Source of the DNA: Metabacillus sp. B2-18
Lineage (GTDB): Bacteria > Bacillota > Bacilli > Bacillales > Bacillaceae
Reading direction: 5' to 3'
NCBI RefSeq assembly: GCF_021117275.1
Contig: NZ_CP088246.1
Location: 124,001 to 188,000 of the forward strand
Length of the DNA stretch: 64,000 bases
Each line of letters opens with the position of its first letter. Positions within the stretch are counted from its first letter, which is position 1. Below the pieces are notes generated by a model, which had not been told where the DNA came from, did not search any database, and was given only the letters and a program-made list of their open reading frames with translations. Shown here in pieces: positions 17,960 through 25,061 of this stretch. The position numbers and the translations under genes are program-made.

Positions 17960-18490
17960 ATGATCATTTCTTATGATTTTGGTTTAAGTTTAGTAGAATA
18001 TGCCAAAAAGGGAATTAATAATGAGTTTCCATTATTTGATCAATGTCCAAACTGTAAATGTCATTCTTCGGGAAACTTACATAGAAATGGTTATTACTGG
18101 CGTTTTGGACTGACTGAGGAAGTGTCATTGAGAGTGCCTATTTGCAGGATGAAATGTTTACAATGCAAGGTTAGCTTTTCTATCCTTCCGGATTTCTTTA
18201 TCCCTTACTTTCAACACACAATTGAAACCATTCTGCATAGGCTATATCGGATTCTAGAGGATAAGAAGGCTAATGGAAGTCGACAATTATTAAGGTTCCA
18301 TCTTACGAGGTACTACAAGAGTATCAAATGGATTCATTCTTTTTTTGTCGCTTTGGGACAAGCAAGTGGATTTTCAAAAGATATAAAAAAAGAAGCCATA
18401 AAATATATGAAAAAGCTCCAAGATTTTGGCGAATCCACCTTCTTACGAAGGTCATGGGGGCATAGTTCATCCTACTTTATGGCACATTAA
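17960..18490 (+). CDS. Cys-rich DUF6431-like transposon accessory protein
   Basis: 176 aa from the ATG at 17960, behind GGGGGGAG (17943-17950). Two cysteine clusters (CPNCKC near residue 30, and CRMKCLQC near 67) suggest one zinc finger. The rest is helical and basic. Proteins of this type (DUF6431, from memory) precede the transposase gene in related Bacillus elements. A role in end binding or target choice is possible but unproven. Confidence 0.6.
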   Translation: MIISYDFGLSLVEYAKKGINNEFPLFDQCPNCKCHSSGNLHRNGYYWRFGLTEEVSLRVPICRMKCLQCKVSFSILPDFFIPYFQHTIETILHRLYRILEDKKANGSRQLLRFHLTRYYKSIKWIHSFFVALGQASGFSKDIKKEAIKYMKKLQDFGESTFLRRSWGHSSSYFMAH

Positions 18491-18624
18491 TTCTACCATA
18501 TTTTTAGAAAGATAAAAATATTATTCGTCCCACATACTTTTTTCATAGTCAGAAAAAATTGAAAAAAGTAGAATAATAATCATGGATGACCGGTCGTCCT
18601 TCTACTAAAAAGGAGGAAGATTCC

Positions 18625-19878
18625 ATGAATGAAAAAGAACGTGAACAAGTGGCCTTATTTCGGTATGGTCTAATTGCCCCACTATTAAATGAACAGGTAG
18701 ATGTCAAAGAGTACTTTGGAGAGTTGGCAGGAAAGGTTCACTCTATTCCTTATTATGGGGAGCGAACAGTGGCAGAGAAAACAATCAAGGAATGGCTGCT
18801 TCATTATCGCCGAAGTGGATTTGATGCATTAAAGCCGAAGAAACGGACTGATAAGGGGAATTCTAGGAGACTCACTGCAGAAGATCAGGATCAAATTCTT
18901 CATATAAGAAAAAAATTTCTCCATATGCCAGTGAGTGTTTTCTACGAACATCTCATTGACCTAGGAGAAATACAAAAAAACAAAATATCTTATTCAACTA
19001 TAAATCGTTTATTAAAAAAACACAACCTTGTAGGTAAGAAAATAATCGCAATACCTGAAAGGAAAAGATTTGCCCATGATCGAATAAATCATCTATGGCA
19101 GGGGGATTTGTCTCATGGGCCTTACATTCCGATTGATGGTAAGAAGAGAAAGACGTTTTTAATTGCTTACATTGACGATTGTTCTCGGCTTGTTCCGTTC
19201 GGCCAGTTTTTCTCGTCAGAGAAGTTTGAAGGTGTAAGAGTTGTGACGAAGGAAGCACTCCTTCGGAGAGGAAAACCAACCGTGATCTATGCAGATAACG
19301 GCAAGATTTATCGTTCTGAGACGCTCCAATATGCATGTGCTCAGTTAGGTATAACACTGGCTCACACTCAACCATATGATCCACGTGCGAAAGGAAAAAT
19401 CGAAAGACTTTTTAAAACCATTCAAACAAGGTTTTATCCTTTACTACAAGCAAAACCAGTTGATTCGTTGGAGGAGCTAAACGAGCGTTTTTGGAGGTGG
19501 CTTGAAGAAGACTATCATCGTCGTATTCACGCCTCTTTAGATGGGAAGACTCCACATGAAGTCTATCAATCTCAAGTAGAGAGTGTAACCTTCTTAGAGA
19601 ATACGAAAATCCTAGATACAATCTTTTTGAAGAGAGAATATCGTAAAGTGAAGGCCGATAGTACGATTACGTTAAATAAACAACTCTATGAAGTACCTCC
19701 ACGTTTTATAGGTCACTCGATTGATGTTCGATTTGATGAGACAGGTATTTTTGTGTTTGAAAACGACCAAAAGGTCGCTGAGGCTGTTCCTGTATCTATG
19801 ACAGATAATGCACATTCAAAGAGAGTGCGTTCTCCATTTAACTTATCGGAAGATACGGAGGGAATAAACCATGTATAA
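18625..19878 (+). CDS. DDE (rve) transposase of the four-gene transposon
   Basis: 417 aa from the ATG at 18625, after AAGGAGGAAG; the ORF is open from 18586. An N-terminal HTH region (about 45-110) is followed by the integrase core with D near 158 (WQGDLS), D near 223 (YADNGK) and E near 258 (GKIERL). A Mu-type C-terminal domain follows (YEVPPRFIGHSIDVRFD, about 352). It cuts and joins transposon ends. It overlaps the ATPase gene by 8 nt, so both are co-translated. Confidence 0.88.
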   Translation: MNEKEREQVALFRYGLIAPLLNEQVDVKEYFGELAGKVHSIPYYGERTVAEKTIKEWLLHYRRSGFDALKPKKRTDKGNSRRLTAEDQDQILHIRKKFLHMPVSVFYEHLIDLGEIQKNKISYSTINRLLKKHNLVGKKIIAIPERKRFAHDRINHLWQGDLSHGPYIPIDGKKRKTFLIAYIDDCSRLVPFGQFFSSEKFEGVRVVTKEALLRRGKPTVIYADNGKIYRSETLQYACAQLGITLAHTQPYDPRAKGKIERLFKTIQTRFYPLLQAKPVDSLEELNERFWRWLEEDYHRRIHASLDGKTPHEVYQSQVESVTFLENTKILDTIFLKREYRKVKADSTITLNKQLYEVPPRFIGHSIDVRFDETGIFVFENDQKVAEAVPVSMTDNAHSKRVRSPFNLSEDTEGINHV

Positions 19879-20671
19879 GACATTCTATTCCTTGGCTCAA
19901 ACTCCATTTTCAAAAGATTTGCGATCAACCGATGCTTTTCGGTCGAGCGATTATCAAGGGGCTCTTGGAGCACTTGATTACCTAAAGAAGTCAAGAGGAA
20001 TGGGGCTTCTTATTGGAGATCCAGGCGCTGGAAAAACATTTACGTTACGATCATTTAAAGAATCATTGAATCCTTCCCTTTACCACGTTGTTTATTTTCC
20101 TCTTTCTACAGGAGGAGTAATGGATTTTTATCGTGGATTAGTCTATGGACTTGGAGAAGAACCAAAATTCCGTAAGGTTGATTTATTCCGACAAATACAA
20201 GAAGGGATCGAACGAATGGCAAACGAGCGAAAGGTTACTCCTGTTTTTATTCTAGATGAAATGCATATGGCAAAAGATGCATTTCTGCAGGATTTAGCCA
20301 TTTTATTTAACTTTCAAATGGATTCAAGTAATCCTTTTATCTTGATATTAGCTGGATTACCGCATTTAAAGACACGATTATCTATTAACCATCACCGGCC
20401 ACTCTCCCAGCGTTTAATTATGAAATATGAAATTCAGCCCTTGGATAAAGAAGAAGTTACAGAGTATATCGACCATCACATGAAACTAGCCGGTTCAAAA
20501 ATACCAATTTTTACGGAAACCGCAATTGAAGCCATTGCCCTGCGTTCTCAAGGCTGGCCCCGTGTAATCAACAGACTGACAACCAATAGTTTACTATTTG
20601 GAGCACAATTAAAAAAAGAACAAATTGATGATGAAGTTGTGCGCTTAGCTATCGAAGATAGTGGGATATGA
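19871..20671 (+). CDS. ExeA/TniB-like AAA+ transposition ATPase
   Basis: 266 aa. Walker A (GDPGAGKT) at about 52-59, Walker B (VFILDEMHMA) near 128, sensor and arginine region (LSQRLIMKYEIQPL) near 178. The family (TnsC/TniB/MuB/ExeA) uses ATP to select target DNA and activate the partner transposase. It is embedded between the transposase (8-nt overlap) and the small DUF5348-like gene (4-nt overlap). Confidence 0.85.
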   Translation: MYKTFYSLAQTPFSKDLRSTDAFRSSDYQGALGALDYLKKSRGMGLLIGDPGAGKTFTLRSFKESLNPSLYHVVYFPLSTGGVMDFYRGLVYGLGEEPKFRKVDLFRQIQEGIERMANERKVTPVFILDEMHMAKDAFLQDLAILFNFQMDSSNPFILILAGLPHLKTRLSINHHRPLSQRLIMKYEIQPLDKEEVTEYIDHHMKLAGSKIPIFTETAIEAIALRSQGWPRVINRLTTNSLLFGAQLKKEQIDDEVVRLAIEDSGI

Positions 20672-20928
20672 AAACAGAAGGTATTATTATATTCGATCGA
20701 GAAGAAAAAGAGTGGAAATTGTGGGTGGGTCACTGTGACTACTGGATACAACAAGGATATTCTTTTGAACTATTGATAAGAAATCAATATTTTCAAGCCT
20801 TTCTTGAGAAAGACTTAGATTGGTTTATTACGTTAGTGGATGAGGTCAAACTTGTGTTGCATATAAATGAAGTCTATAAAGTTAGAGTTGAACTAGAGAA
20901 CTTTATAAAGGTTTCAGACCCGATTTAG
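20668..20928 (+). CDS. DUF5348-like small transposon protein
   Basis: 86 aa, beta-rich with many Trp and acidic residues (EKEWKLWVGHCDYWI, then YFQAFLEKDLDWFITL). It resembles DUF5348 proteins that accompany such transposons. Function unknown. It overlaps the ATPase stop by 4 nt (ATGA). A short inverted sequence with a T run (GACCCGATTTAGGGTCTTCTTTTTT) after the stop probably terminates the operon. Confidence 0.6.
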   Translation: MKTEGIIIFDREEKEWKLWVGHCDYWIQQGYSFELLIRNQYFQAFLEKDLDWFITLVDEVKLVLHINEVYKVRVELENFIKVSDPI

Positions 20929-21057
20929 GGTCTTCTTTTTTGTTTAAGAACTGAAGTTATTTGATCAAATTTTTTCAAACTCAGGATTAAAGTGAAAAAA
21001 TAAGCACATTATTTCAGATAAACTCCCGAAGTAATTTGAAAACGGAGTGCTGAACTA

Positions 21058-21948
21058 ATGTGCTCGTTTACAATCATGTCTCTAGGCTTCAGTCCAAAGA
21101 AAACAAGAGAGCGCTTTAGAGTTATGAGGGACCTAAAATACCAATCTTATTCAAGTCAATGGATGAAGTATGATTTCTTGCGGAGATATAACCATTTATT
21201 ATCTGCATCATTGAAAAGCTATCGTTATGAGTACTTTGCAAAGTTCGTCATTGTGCAGCTATTAATCTTTCTAGGATTGCTGATATTTGGGTCATTCTTT
21301 ATGCAGTCGATTTGGTATGGGCTGATTACATCATTAACATTTGTGTATGTTTTCCCAATTACGTTCTTTTATATGAAACACAAACAAGTACAAGGGCTGT
21401 TACAAAACGAAGTGATTGATTCGGTCATTACCTTATTACAGTCCTATCAGAGAAACCAACATAATATGTTATATGCTCTTAAGGACGTATCAGATTCATT
21501 AGAAGGTAAGACAAAAGCGGTGTATTCAAAGCTGTTCGCCAGAATGCATGATCGTGATGAAATTAAAATACTAGCAAGTGAAACATTTGCCTTTCAATTA
21601 GGTAGTTTACGAGGCAAGAATATTTCAACGACAATCTTAAAGGCTTGTAAAGATGGATTGATTGTTGAAACTCTTTTACAGGATTTAATTGTAGATATGA
21701 CTGAACAAAATAAGGTGCTTAGGGACGCAGAATCAGAAGCTAGAGAAGCTGCAATTTTGGGGTATGCACCGCTACCATTAACTTTTTTATTCCTATATCT
21801 AAATGAAGCTTTTCTCATACCTGGTGGAAACTCTCTGAAATATCAATTTGGGACTCCACAGGGAATTCAATCATTCGTTATCTCGATTATTTTTGGGATA
21901 GTTGGTCTCGGTTTAGCCATTCTTGTGAAGAAGCCAAAGAAACAATAA
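21058..21948 (+). CDS. tadB: TadB-like membrane protein, 5' end replaced by transposon
   Basis: 296 aa as now read, with T2SSF-type features: a membrane pair near 62-105 (LLIFLGLLIFGSFF, then YVFPITFFYM) and more at the C-terminus, with a helical cytoplasmic stretch between. The original first membrane segment (17754-17832) is cut off by the transposon. The ATG at 21058 lies inside the transposon's right end and reads in frame into the native gene; the next native ATG is 21076. A weak CGGAG lies about 12 nt upstream. Whether the shortened protein still assembles is unknown. Confidence 0.68.
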   Translation: MCSFTIMSLGFSPKKTRERFRVMRDLKYQSYSSQWMKYDFLRRYNHLLSASLKSYRYEYFAKFVIVQLLIFLGLLIFGSFFMQSIWYGLITSLTFVYVFPITFFYMKHKQVQGLLQNEVIDSVITLLQSYQRNQHNMLYALKDVSDSLEGKTKAVYSKLFARMHDRDEIKILASETFAFQLGSLRGKNISTTILKACKDGLIVETLLQDLIVDMTEQNKVLRDAESEAREAAILGYAPLPLTFLFLYLNEAFLIPGGNSLKYQFGTPQGIQSFVISIIFGIVGLGLAILVKKPKKQ

Positions 21949-21961
21949 GGGAGTGAACATA

Positions 21962-22861
21962 GTGGAGGAATTCATATTACATCTAAATATTGAGATGATC
22001 TACTTTATTACGATAGGCTTGCTCCTTTTATTGAGTTACTCCTTTATTGCTAAGAGTGGGTATGACGAGAGGCGTAAACGTAGATTTAGAGTTCAGAGTC
22101 TCTATCGATATCAAGATAAAGTACGAAATAGAATGCACAAGAAAGAGTATGATGACTATTTCAGAAGTAATGGCTTGCCAGCTTTTATTACTAGTGAACG
22201 TTTTAATACAGTACGTTTTCTTTTTCTTGGCATTTTAATTATAACTGTTCTGTTTGAAATGTTGTTTAATACCAGTCTTATGTCAATGACAAACTTGGTT
22301 GTTTTAGGAAGTATTCCAGTGCTTATGATACCTAAAAAGCCTTCACCATTCTACTACTTAGTAAAAATGGTACAAAAACGTTATAACAGAGAAAAGAATA
22401 ATGAAATCTATCAATTCTATAACGAAATGAAAGCGGAGTTCCGCTCTAAAGGCGATAAAGTGGGTAACAGTTACCATATTATTATGGGGCTTTTACCGTA
22501 TTACAAATATATTCGACCAGCTTTAGAGAAGATGCTTCCTCTTTTAGAGAAAAAGAGGTTTGAAGAAGCATGGACTTTATTCAAGGATGAAATAAATACC
22601 CCTGAAGCTAACAGCTTAAGTATTGTAATGCAAGAAATAGAATCAACAGGAGTAAGACAAGCTGGTGAGATTCTTGAACAAAAAAGAGTTGAGTTTGCTA
22701 ACAGTATGTACAACAACTATAAAGAGTATTTATATCGGAGAAAAATTGTCATCTTTTCCTTAGCTCTTTTTGGAACAGTAGTAGTCATCATGAATGAAGT
22801 AACAGTATTTTTCTTGTGGTACAAAGATGTGATGAGTGTTGTTAATAATCTTGGACAATAA
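21962..22861 (+). CDS. tadC: TadC-like membrane protein
   Basis: 299 aa from the GTG at 21962, 9 nt after AAGGGAG; an in-frame GTG at 21953 sits on the ribosome site. Membrane segments lie at about 10-28, 85-120 and near the C-terminus, around a helical region (MGLLPYYKYIRPALEKML) typical of type II secretion F-domain proteins. TadB and TadC form the inner-membrane platform. It follows the tadB-like gene by 13 nt. Confidence 0.65.
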   Translation: MEEFILHLNIEMIYFITIGLLLLLSYSFIAKSGYDERRKRRFRVQSLYRYQDKVRNRMHKKEYDDYFRSNGLPAFITSERFNTVRFLFLGILIITVLFEMLFNTSLMSMTNLVVLGSIPVLMIPKKPSPFYYLVKMVQKRYNREKNNEIYQFYNEMKAEFRSKGDKVGNSYHIIMGLLPYYKYIRPALEKMLPLLEKKRFEEAWTLFKDEINTPEANSLSIVMQEIESTGVRQAGEILEQKRVEFANSMYNNYKEYLYRRKIVIFSLALFGTVVVIMNEVTVFFLWYKDVMSVVNNLGQ

Positions 22862-22912
22862 AAAAGTCCCGAGATTAATATAAATAAAATTTTAAGTTGG
22901 AGGTTTCAAGGA

Positions 22913-23110
22913 ATGGAAAAATTATTAATTTTACTTATGGTTCTACTTTTTGCGGTAGGGATCACGAATTCTACAATCTTTGATGAGAATGGAATTCAGA
23001 CAGATGCAGTTGAAATGAAAGATAACACACAAAACATTGTGAAAGATGCAAATGATTCAATGGAAACGTTTGGTGGTGCTACAACACCAACAACACCTGC
23101 TACACCATGA
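22913..23110 (+). CDS. Small pilin-like protein 1
   Basis: 65 aa: MEKLL then a 15-residue hydrophobic stretch, an acidic middle and a Thr/Pro-rich tail. Nearly identical in its first 25 residues to the next gene (23207), so the pair is a tandem duplication. The position at the end of a Tad operon and the hydrophobic N-terminus suggest the main pilin, but there is no clear prepilin-peptidase site and no TadV in the window. A GGAGG site lies upstream. Confidence 0.55.
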   Translation: MEKLLILLMVLLFAVGITNSTIFDENGIQTDAVEMKDNTQNIVKDANDSMETFGGATTPTTPATP

Positions 23111-23143
23111 TGAAATAAGCAATATAATTTGTTGAAGTAAAAC

Positions 23144-23186
23144 TTACCCTTAAGGTGACTGATTTTATTAGTCGTTTTAAGGGTTT
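23144..23186 (+). terminator. Hairpin between pilin-like genes
   Basis: ACCCTTAA / TTAAGGGT followed by TTTAAA, between the two duplicated small genes. It could be a partial terminator or a 3' stabiliser giving the first gene more transcript. Confidence 0.55.
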
Positions 23187-23206
23187 TAAATGGAGAGTGA
23201 TAGATA

Positions 23207-23398
23207 ATGGAAAAATTATTAATCTTATTAATGATTCTACTTTTTGCAGTAGGGATCACGAACTCTACTATTTTTGATGAAGATGGGATTCATACGGATG
23301 CAATCGATATGAAAGACAATACACAAGATATAGTTCAGAGCGCAAATGATTCAATGGAGACATTTGGTGGTGGTTTAGCAGCACCTACGACTCCATAA
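23207..23398 (+). CDS. Small pilin-like protein 2
   Basis: 63 aa, clear paralogue of the 22913 gene: same MEKLLILLM start, FAVGITNSTIFDE segment and NDSMETFGG motif, with a shorter Ala/Pro/Thr tail. It has its own ribosome site (GGAGAGTGA) and its own downstream hairpin. Retention of two close copies suggests dosage or two subunit types. Confidence 0.55.
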   Translation: MEKLLILLMILLFAVGITNSTIFDEDGIHTDAIDMKDNTQDIVQSANDSMETFGGGLAAPTTP

Positions 23399-23423
23399 TG
23401 TTTAGACACAAATATCATTTGTA

Positions 23424-23455
23424 GAGTGACAAGGCTATAGTATTTGTCACTCTAT
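23424..23455 (+). terminator. Hairpin after the second pilin-like gene
   Basis: GAGTGACAA / TTTGTCACTC inverted repeat followed by TATTAGCTTTT. Weak terminator or processing site before the 23477 gene. Confidence 0.5.
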
Positions 23456-23476
23456 TAGCTTTTAGGAGGAAAAATA

Positions 23477-23872
23477 GTGGAAAAATTACTCGTTCTTTTA
23501 ATGCTACTTCCTTTATGGTTAGTTGTCTTATTTCAACCTTCATTAGATCGTTTAGAAGAATCAAGAGAGAAAGTTATTCAAGTTGCATTACAAAGAGGAA
23601 TTGATAAAGCAAGTCTAGAGGGTTATTTTACAGAGGATATTATTGATGAGATGAAAGATATAGTGAAAAAGGTTGGCTACGAAGAAGATGACATTGAATT
23701 GGAGCTAACCACTAATCCGGTGCTAAGAGGAAACTATATTCATGGAAAAATTAAAGTGCCTAATGAGTATCAGCATTTATTAATTAAAAATTTATTGGAA
23801 AGAGATACCTCTAATGAAGAGGAAATGTATCATGTACATATTGCCAGTAGGATGAGTGAATTCGTCAATTAA
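23477..23872 (+). CDS. Minor pilin/TadE-like membrane protein
   Basis: 131 aa from a GTG behind AGGAGGAAA. It starts with the same MEKLL motif as the two small genes, has one hydrophobic segment and a periplasm-side alpha/beta domain (DDIELELTTNPVLRGNYIHG). No specific family recognised; the layout matches TadE/F-type pseudopilins. Twelve nt separate it from the next gene. Confidence 0.5.
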   Translation: MEKLLVLLMLLPLWLVVLFQPSLDRLEESREKVIQVALQRGIDKASLEGYFTEDIIDEMKDIVKKVGYEEDDIELELTTNPVLRGNYIHGKIKVPNEYQHLLIKNLLERDTSNEEEMYHVHIASRMSEFVN

Positions 23873-23884
23873 GGAGATTTATAG

Positions 23885-24394
23885 ATGAGTAAGTTATTGG
23901 TGACGTTTATGATATTTTCATCGGTTATTACCTTATGGGTATATGATGTTGAATCATTACTTCAAGATCGAGCGAATAGGGAAATGCATTATGCTTTAGA
24001 AAATGCAGTTCATGATGCTTCTTTACAGGTAAATGAAATTGAAATGGTAGAAGATATAAAAGTTCAATTTGATCAAGTAGCTGGTCACGATGTCTTTATT
24101 GATACTTTAACTAAAAATATTCAATTTGATAAGAATCTACAACCAACTAATAAGACATTATTTAAATCACCGCTTGAAATAAAAGCTGCTGTATATTTAG
24201 ATGATATGACACTTGATCCAATAACGAATGCGACCCTAGAGTTTCCTTATATCTATAACTTTGTGGATAGCACAAAAGGAATTGATTATGAGCAGGTTAT
24301 CTTTGGTCCAAGTGTAGTATATGTGGTTGAGACTCAGATTGTGGGGCAAGATGAACCGACACAATTTATAAAAGTGCAGGAATATAAAAGGTAA
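23885..24394 (+). CDS. Minor pilin-like membrane protein
   Basis: 169 aa with one N-terminal membrane segment (LLVTFMIFSSVITLWVY), then an extracytoplasmic domain starting with a helix (ANREMHYALENAVHDASL), the pattern of TadE/F-like pseudopilins. AAGGAGA site 8 nt upstream. Last gene of the Tad-like operon; a strong terminator follows. Confidence 0.5.
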   Translation: MSKLLVTFMIFSSVITLWVYDVESLLQDRANREMHYALENAVHDASLQVNEIEMVEDIKVQFDQVAGHDVFIDTLTKNIQFDKNLQPTNKTLFKSPLEIKAAVYLDDMTLDPITNATLEFPYIYNFVDSTKGIDYEQVIFGPSVVYVVETQIVGQDEPTQFIKVQEYKR

Positions 24395-24408
24395 GTGAAG
24401 AACCAAGA

Positions 24409-24461
24409 ACCTTACCTAATTCAATGAACATATTATTCAAGGAATTAGGTAGGGTTTTTTG
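24409..24461 (+). terminator. Terminator of the Tad-like operon
   Basis: ACCTTACCTAATTC / GAATTAGGTAGGGT stem followed by TTTTTTG. Confidence 0.85.
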
Positions 24462-24534
24462 TTTGAGGTTACTAAAATTTTCTTTTCAAACAAGGTTCTA
24501 CATAGTATAATCTAATATAAATTAATATTAAATT

Positions 24535-24588
24535 AGGCGGAAGACGCAATAACCTCTATTTCGATAGAGGTATATTGCGTCTTTTTTT
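24535..24588 (+). promoter_or_regulatory. Hairpin leader, copy 3 (no gene follows)
   Basis: AGGCGGAAGACGCAAT, inner stem CCTCTAT-TTCG-ATAGAGG, then ATTGCGTC and T7. It is followed by AGGAGGTGAAG, like copies 1 and 2, but then only a six-codon ORF (GTG at 24604) before the convergent XRE gene. The regulated gene has probably been lost. A TATAAT-like box (24506-24511) lies upstream. Confidence 0.68.
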
Positions 24589-24686
24589 ATTGTCTTTTAG
24601 GAGGTGAAGCCGCTTCGGCGTTAATAGAAGAAGAAAAGTTGTGTATGTGGATGATAGATATGTTTGCTGAATTTTCAAGGTGAAGA

Positions 24687-24893
24687 CTAAGCATCTCTAT
24701 CTTTAATGATTAACTGGTCAATAGTGATACCAAACCCATCACAAATACGCTCTATCGTTTCAAGATCGGCTCTACTTTGTTTGTTATTTTTGATCTTTGA
24801 TATCGCATTTCGGTGTAGACCAGTCATTTTAGCTGTCTCATCAATTGAGAGGTTATCCCTTACCATAAAGTACTCCAAATTCCACTTTAACAT
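24687..24893 (-). CDS. XRE-family regulator
   Basis: 68 aa, a single Cro/CI-type helix-turn-helix (about 17-50: SIDETAKMTGLHRNAISKI). The start is placed at the ATG at 24893 because AAGGAGG ends 9 nt before it; the longer reading from 24911 begins inside that site. It is divergent from the secreted-protein genes at 25062. The CACAC/GTGTG dyads between the two are its likely operators. Confidence 0.8.
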   Translation of the reverse strand: MLKWNLEYFMVRDNLSIDETAKMTGLHRNAISKIKNNKQSRADLETIERICDGFGITIDQLIIKDRDA

Positions 24894-24951
24894 TACATTT
24901 ACCTCCTTCACGATATGTTTATTATATGAAGAAAGTCATATAAAATCAACA

Positions 24952-25020
24952 TGATCGTGTGCAAAAACTAGTGGAAAATGGAAACAAAAGGTTGTTTATG
25001 CACACGATTGTGTGTATAAT
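24952..25020 (+). promoter_or_regulatory. Promoter with dyad operators before the 25062 gene
   Basis: -35 TTGTTT (24992-24997), 17-bp spacer, -10 TATAAT (25015-25020). The spacer contains GCACACGATTGTGTG, a CACAC-GATT-GTGTG dyad, and a related GATCGTGTGC lies at 24953. Repression by the divergent XRE protein is likely. Confidence 0.65.
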
Positions 25021-25061
25021 AGAGTTAAGGAAGAATTTAGTCGAATAAGGAGGAAAAAGTA

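Larger units (their letters stand above)
17833..21072 (+). mobile_element. Four-gene DDE/AAA+ transposon with intact ends
   Basis: A 3240-bp unit bounded by inverted repeats TGTAAACGAGCAC (17833-17845 and 21060-21072) and flanked by the 7-bp direct repeat ATCATGT (17826-17832 and 21073-21079). The repeats could also be read as one base longer with a 5-bp TCATG duplication; the sequence cannot separate these. Genes: a Cys-rich protein, a DDE transposase, an ExeA/TniB-like AAA+ ATPase and a small DUF5348-like protein. A transposase plus ATPase recalls the Tn552/Tn5053/Tn7 group. All four genes are open. Confidence 0.85.
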
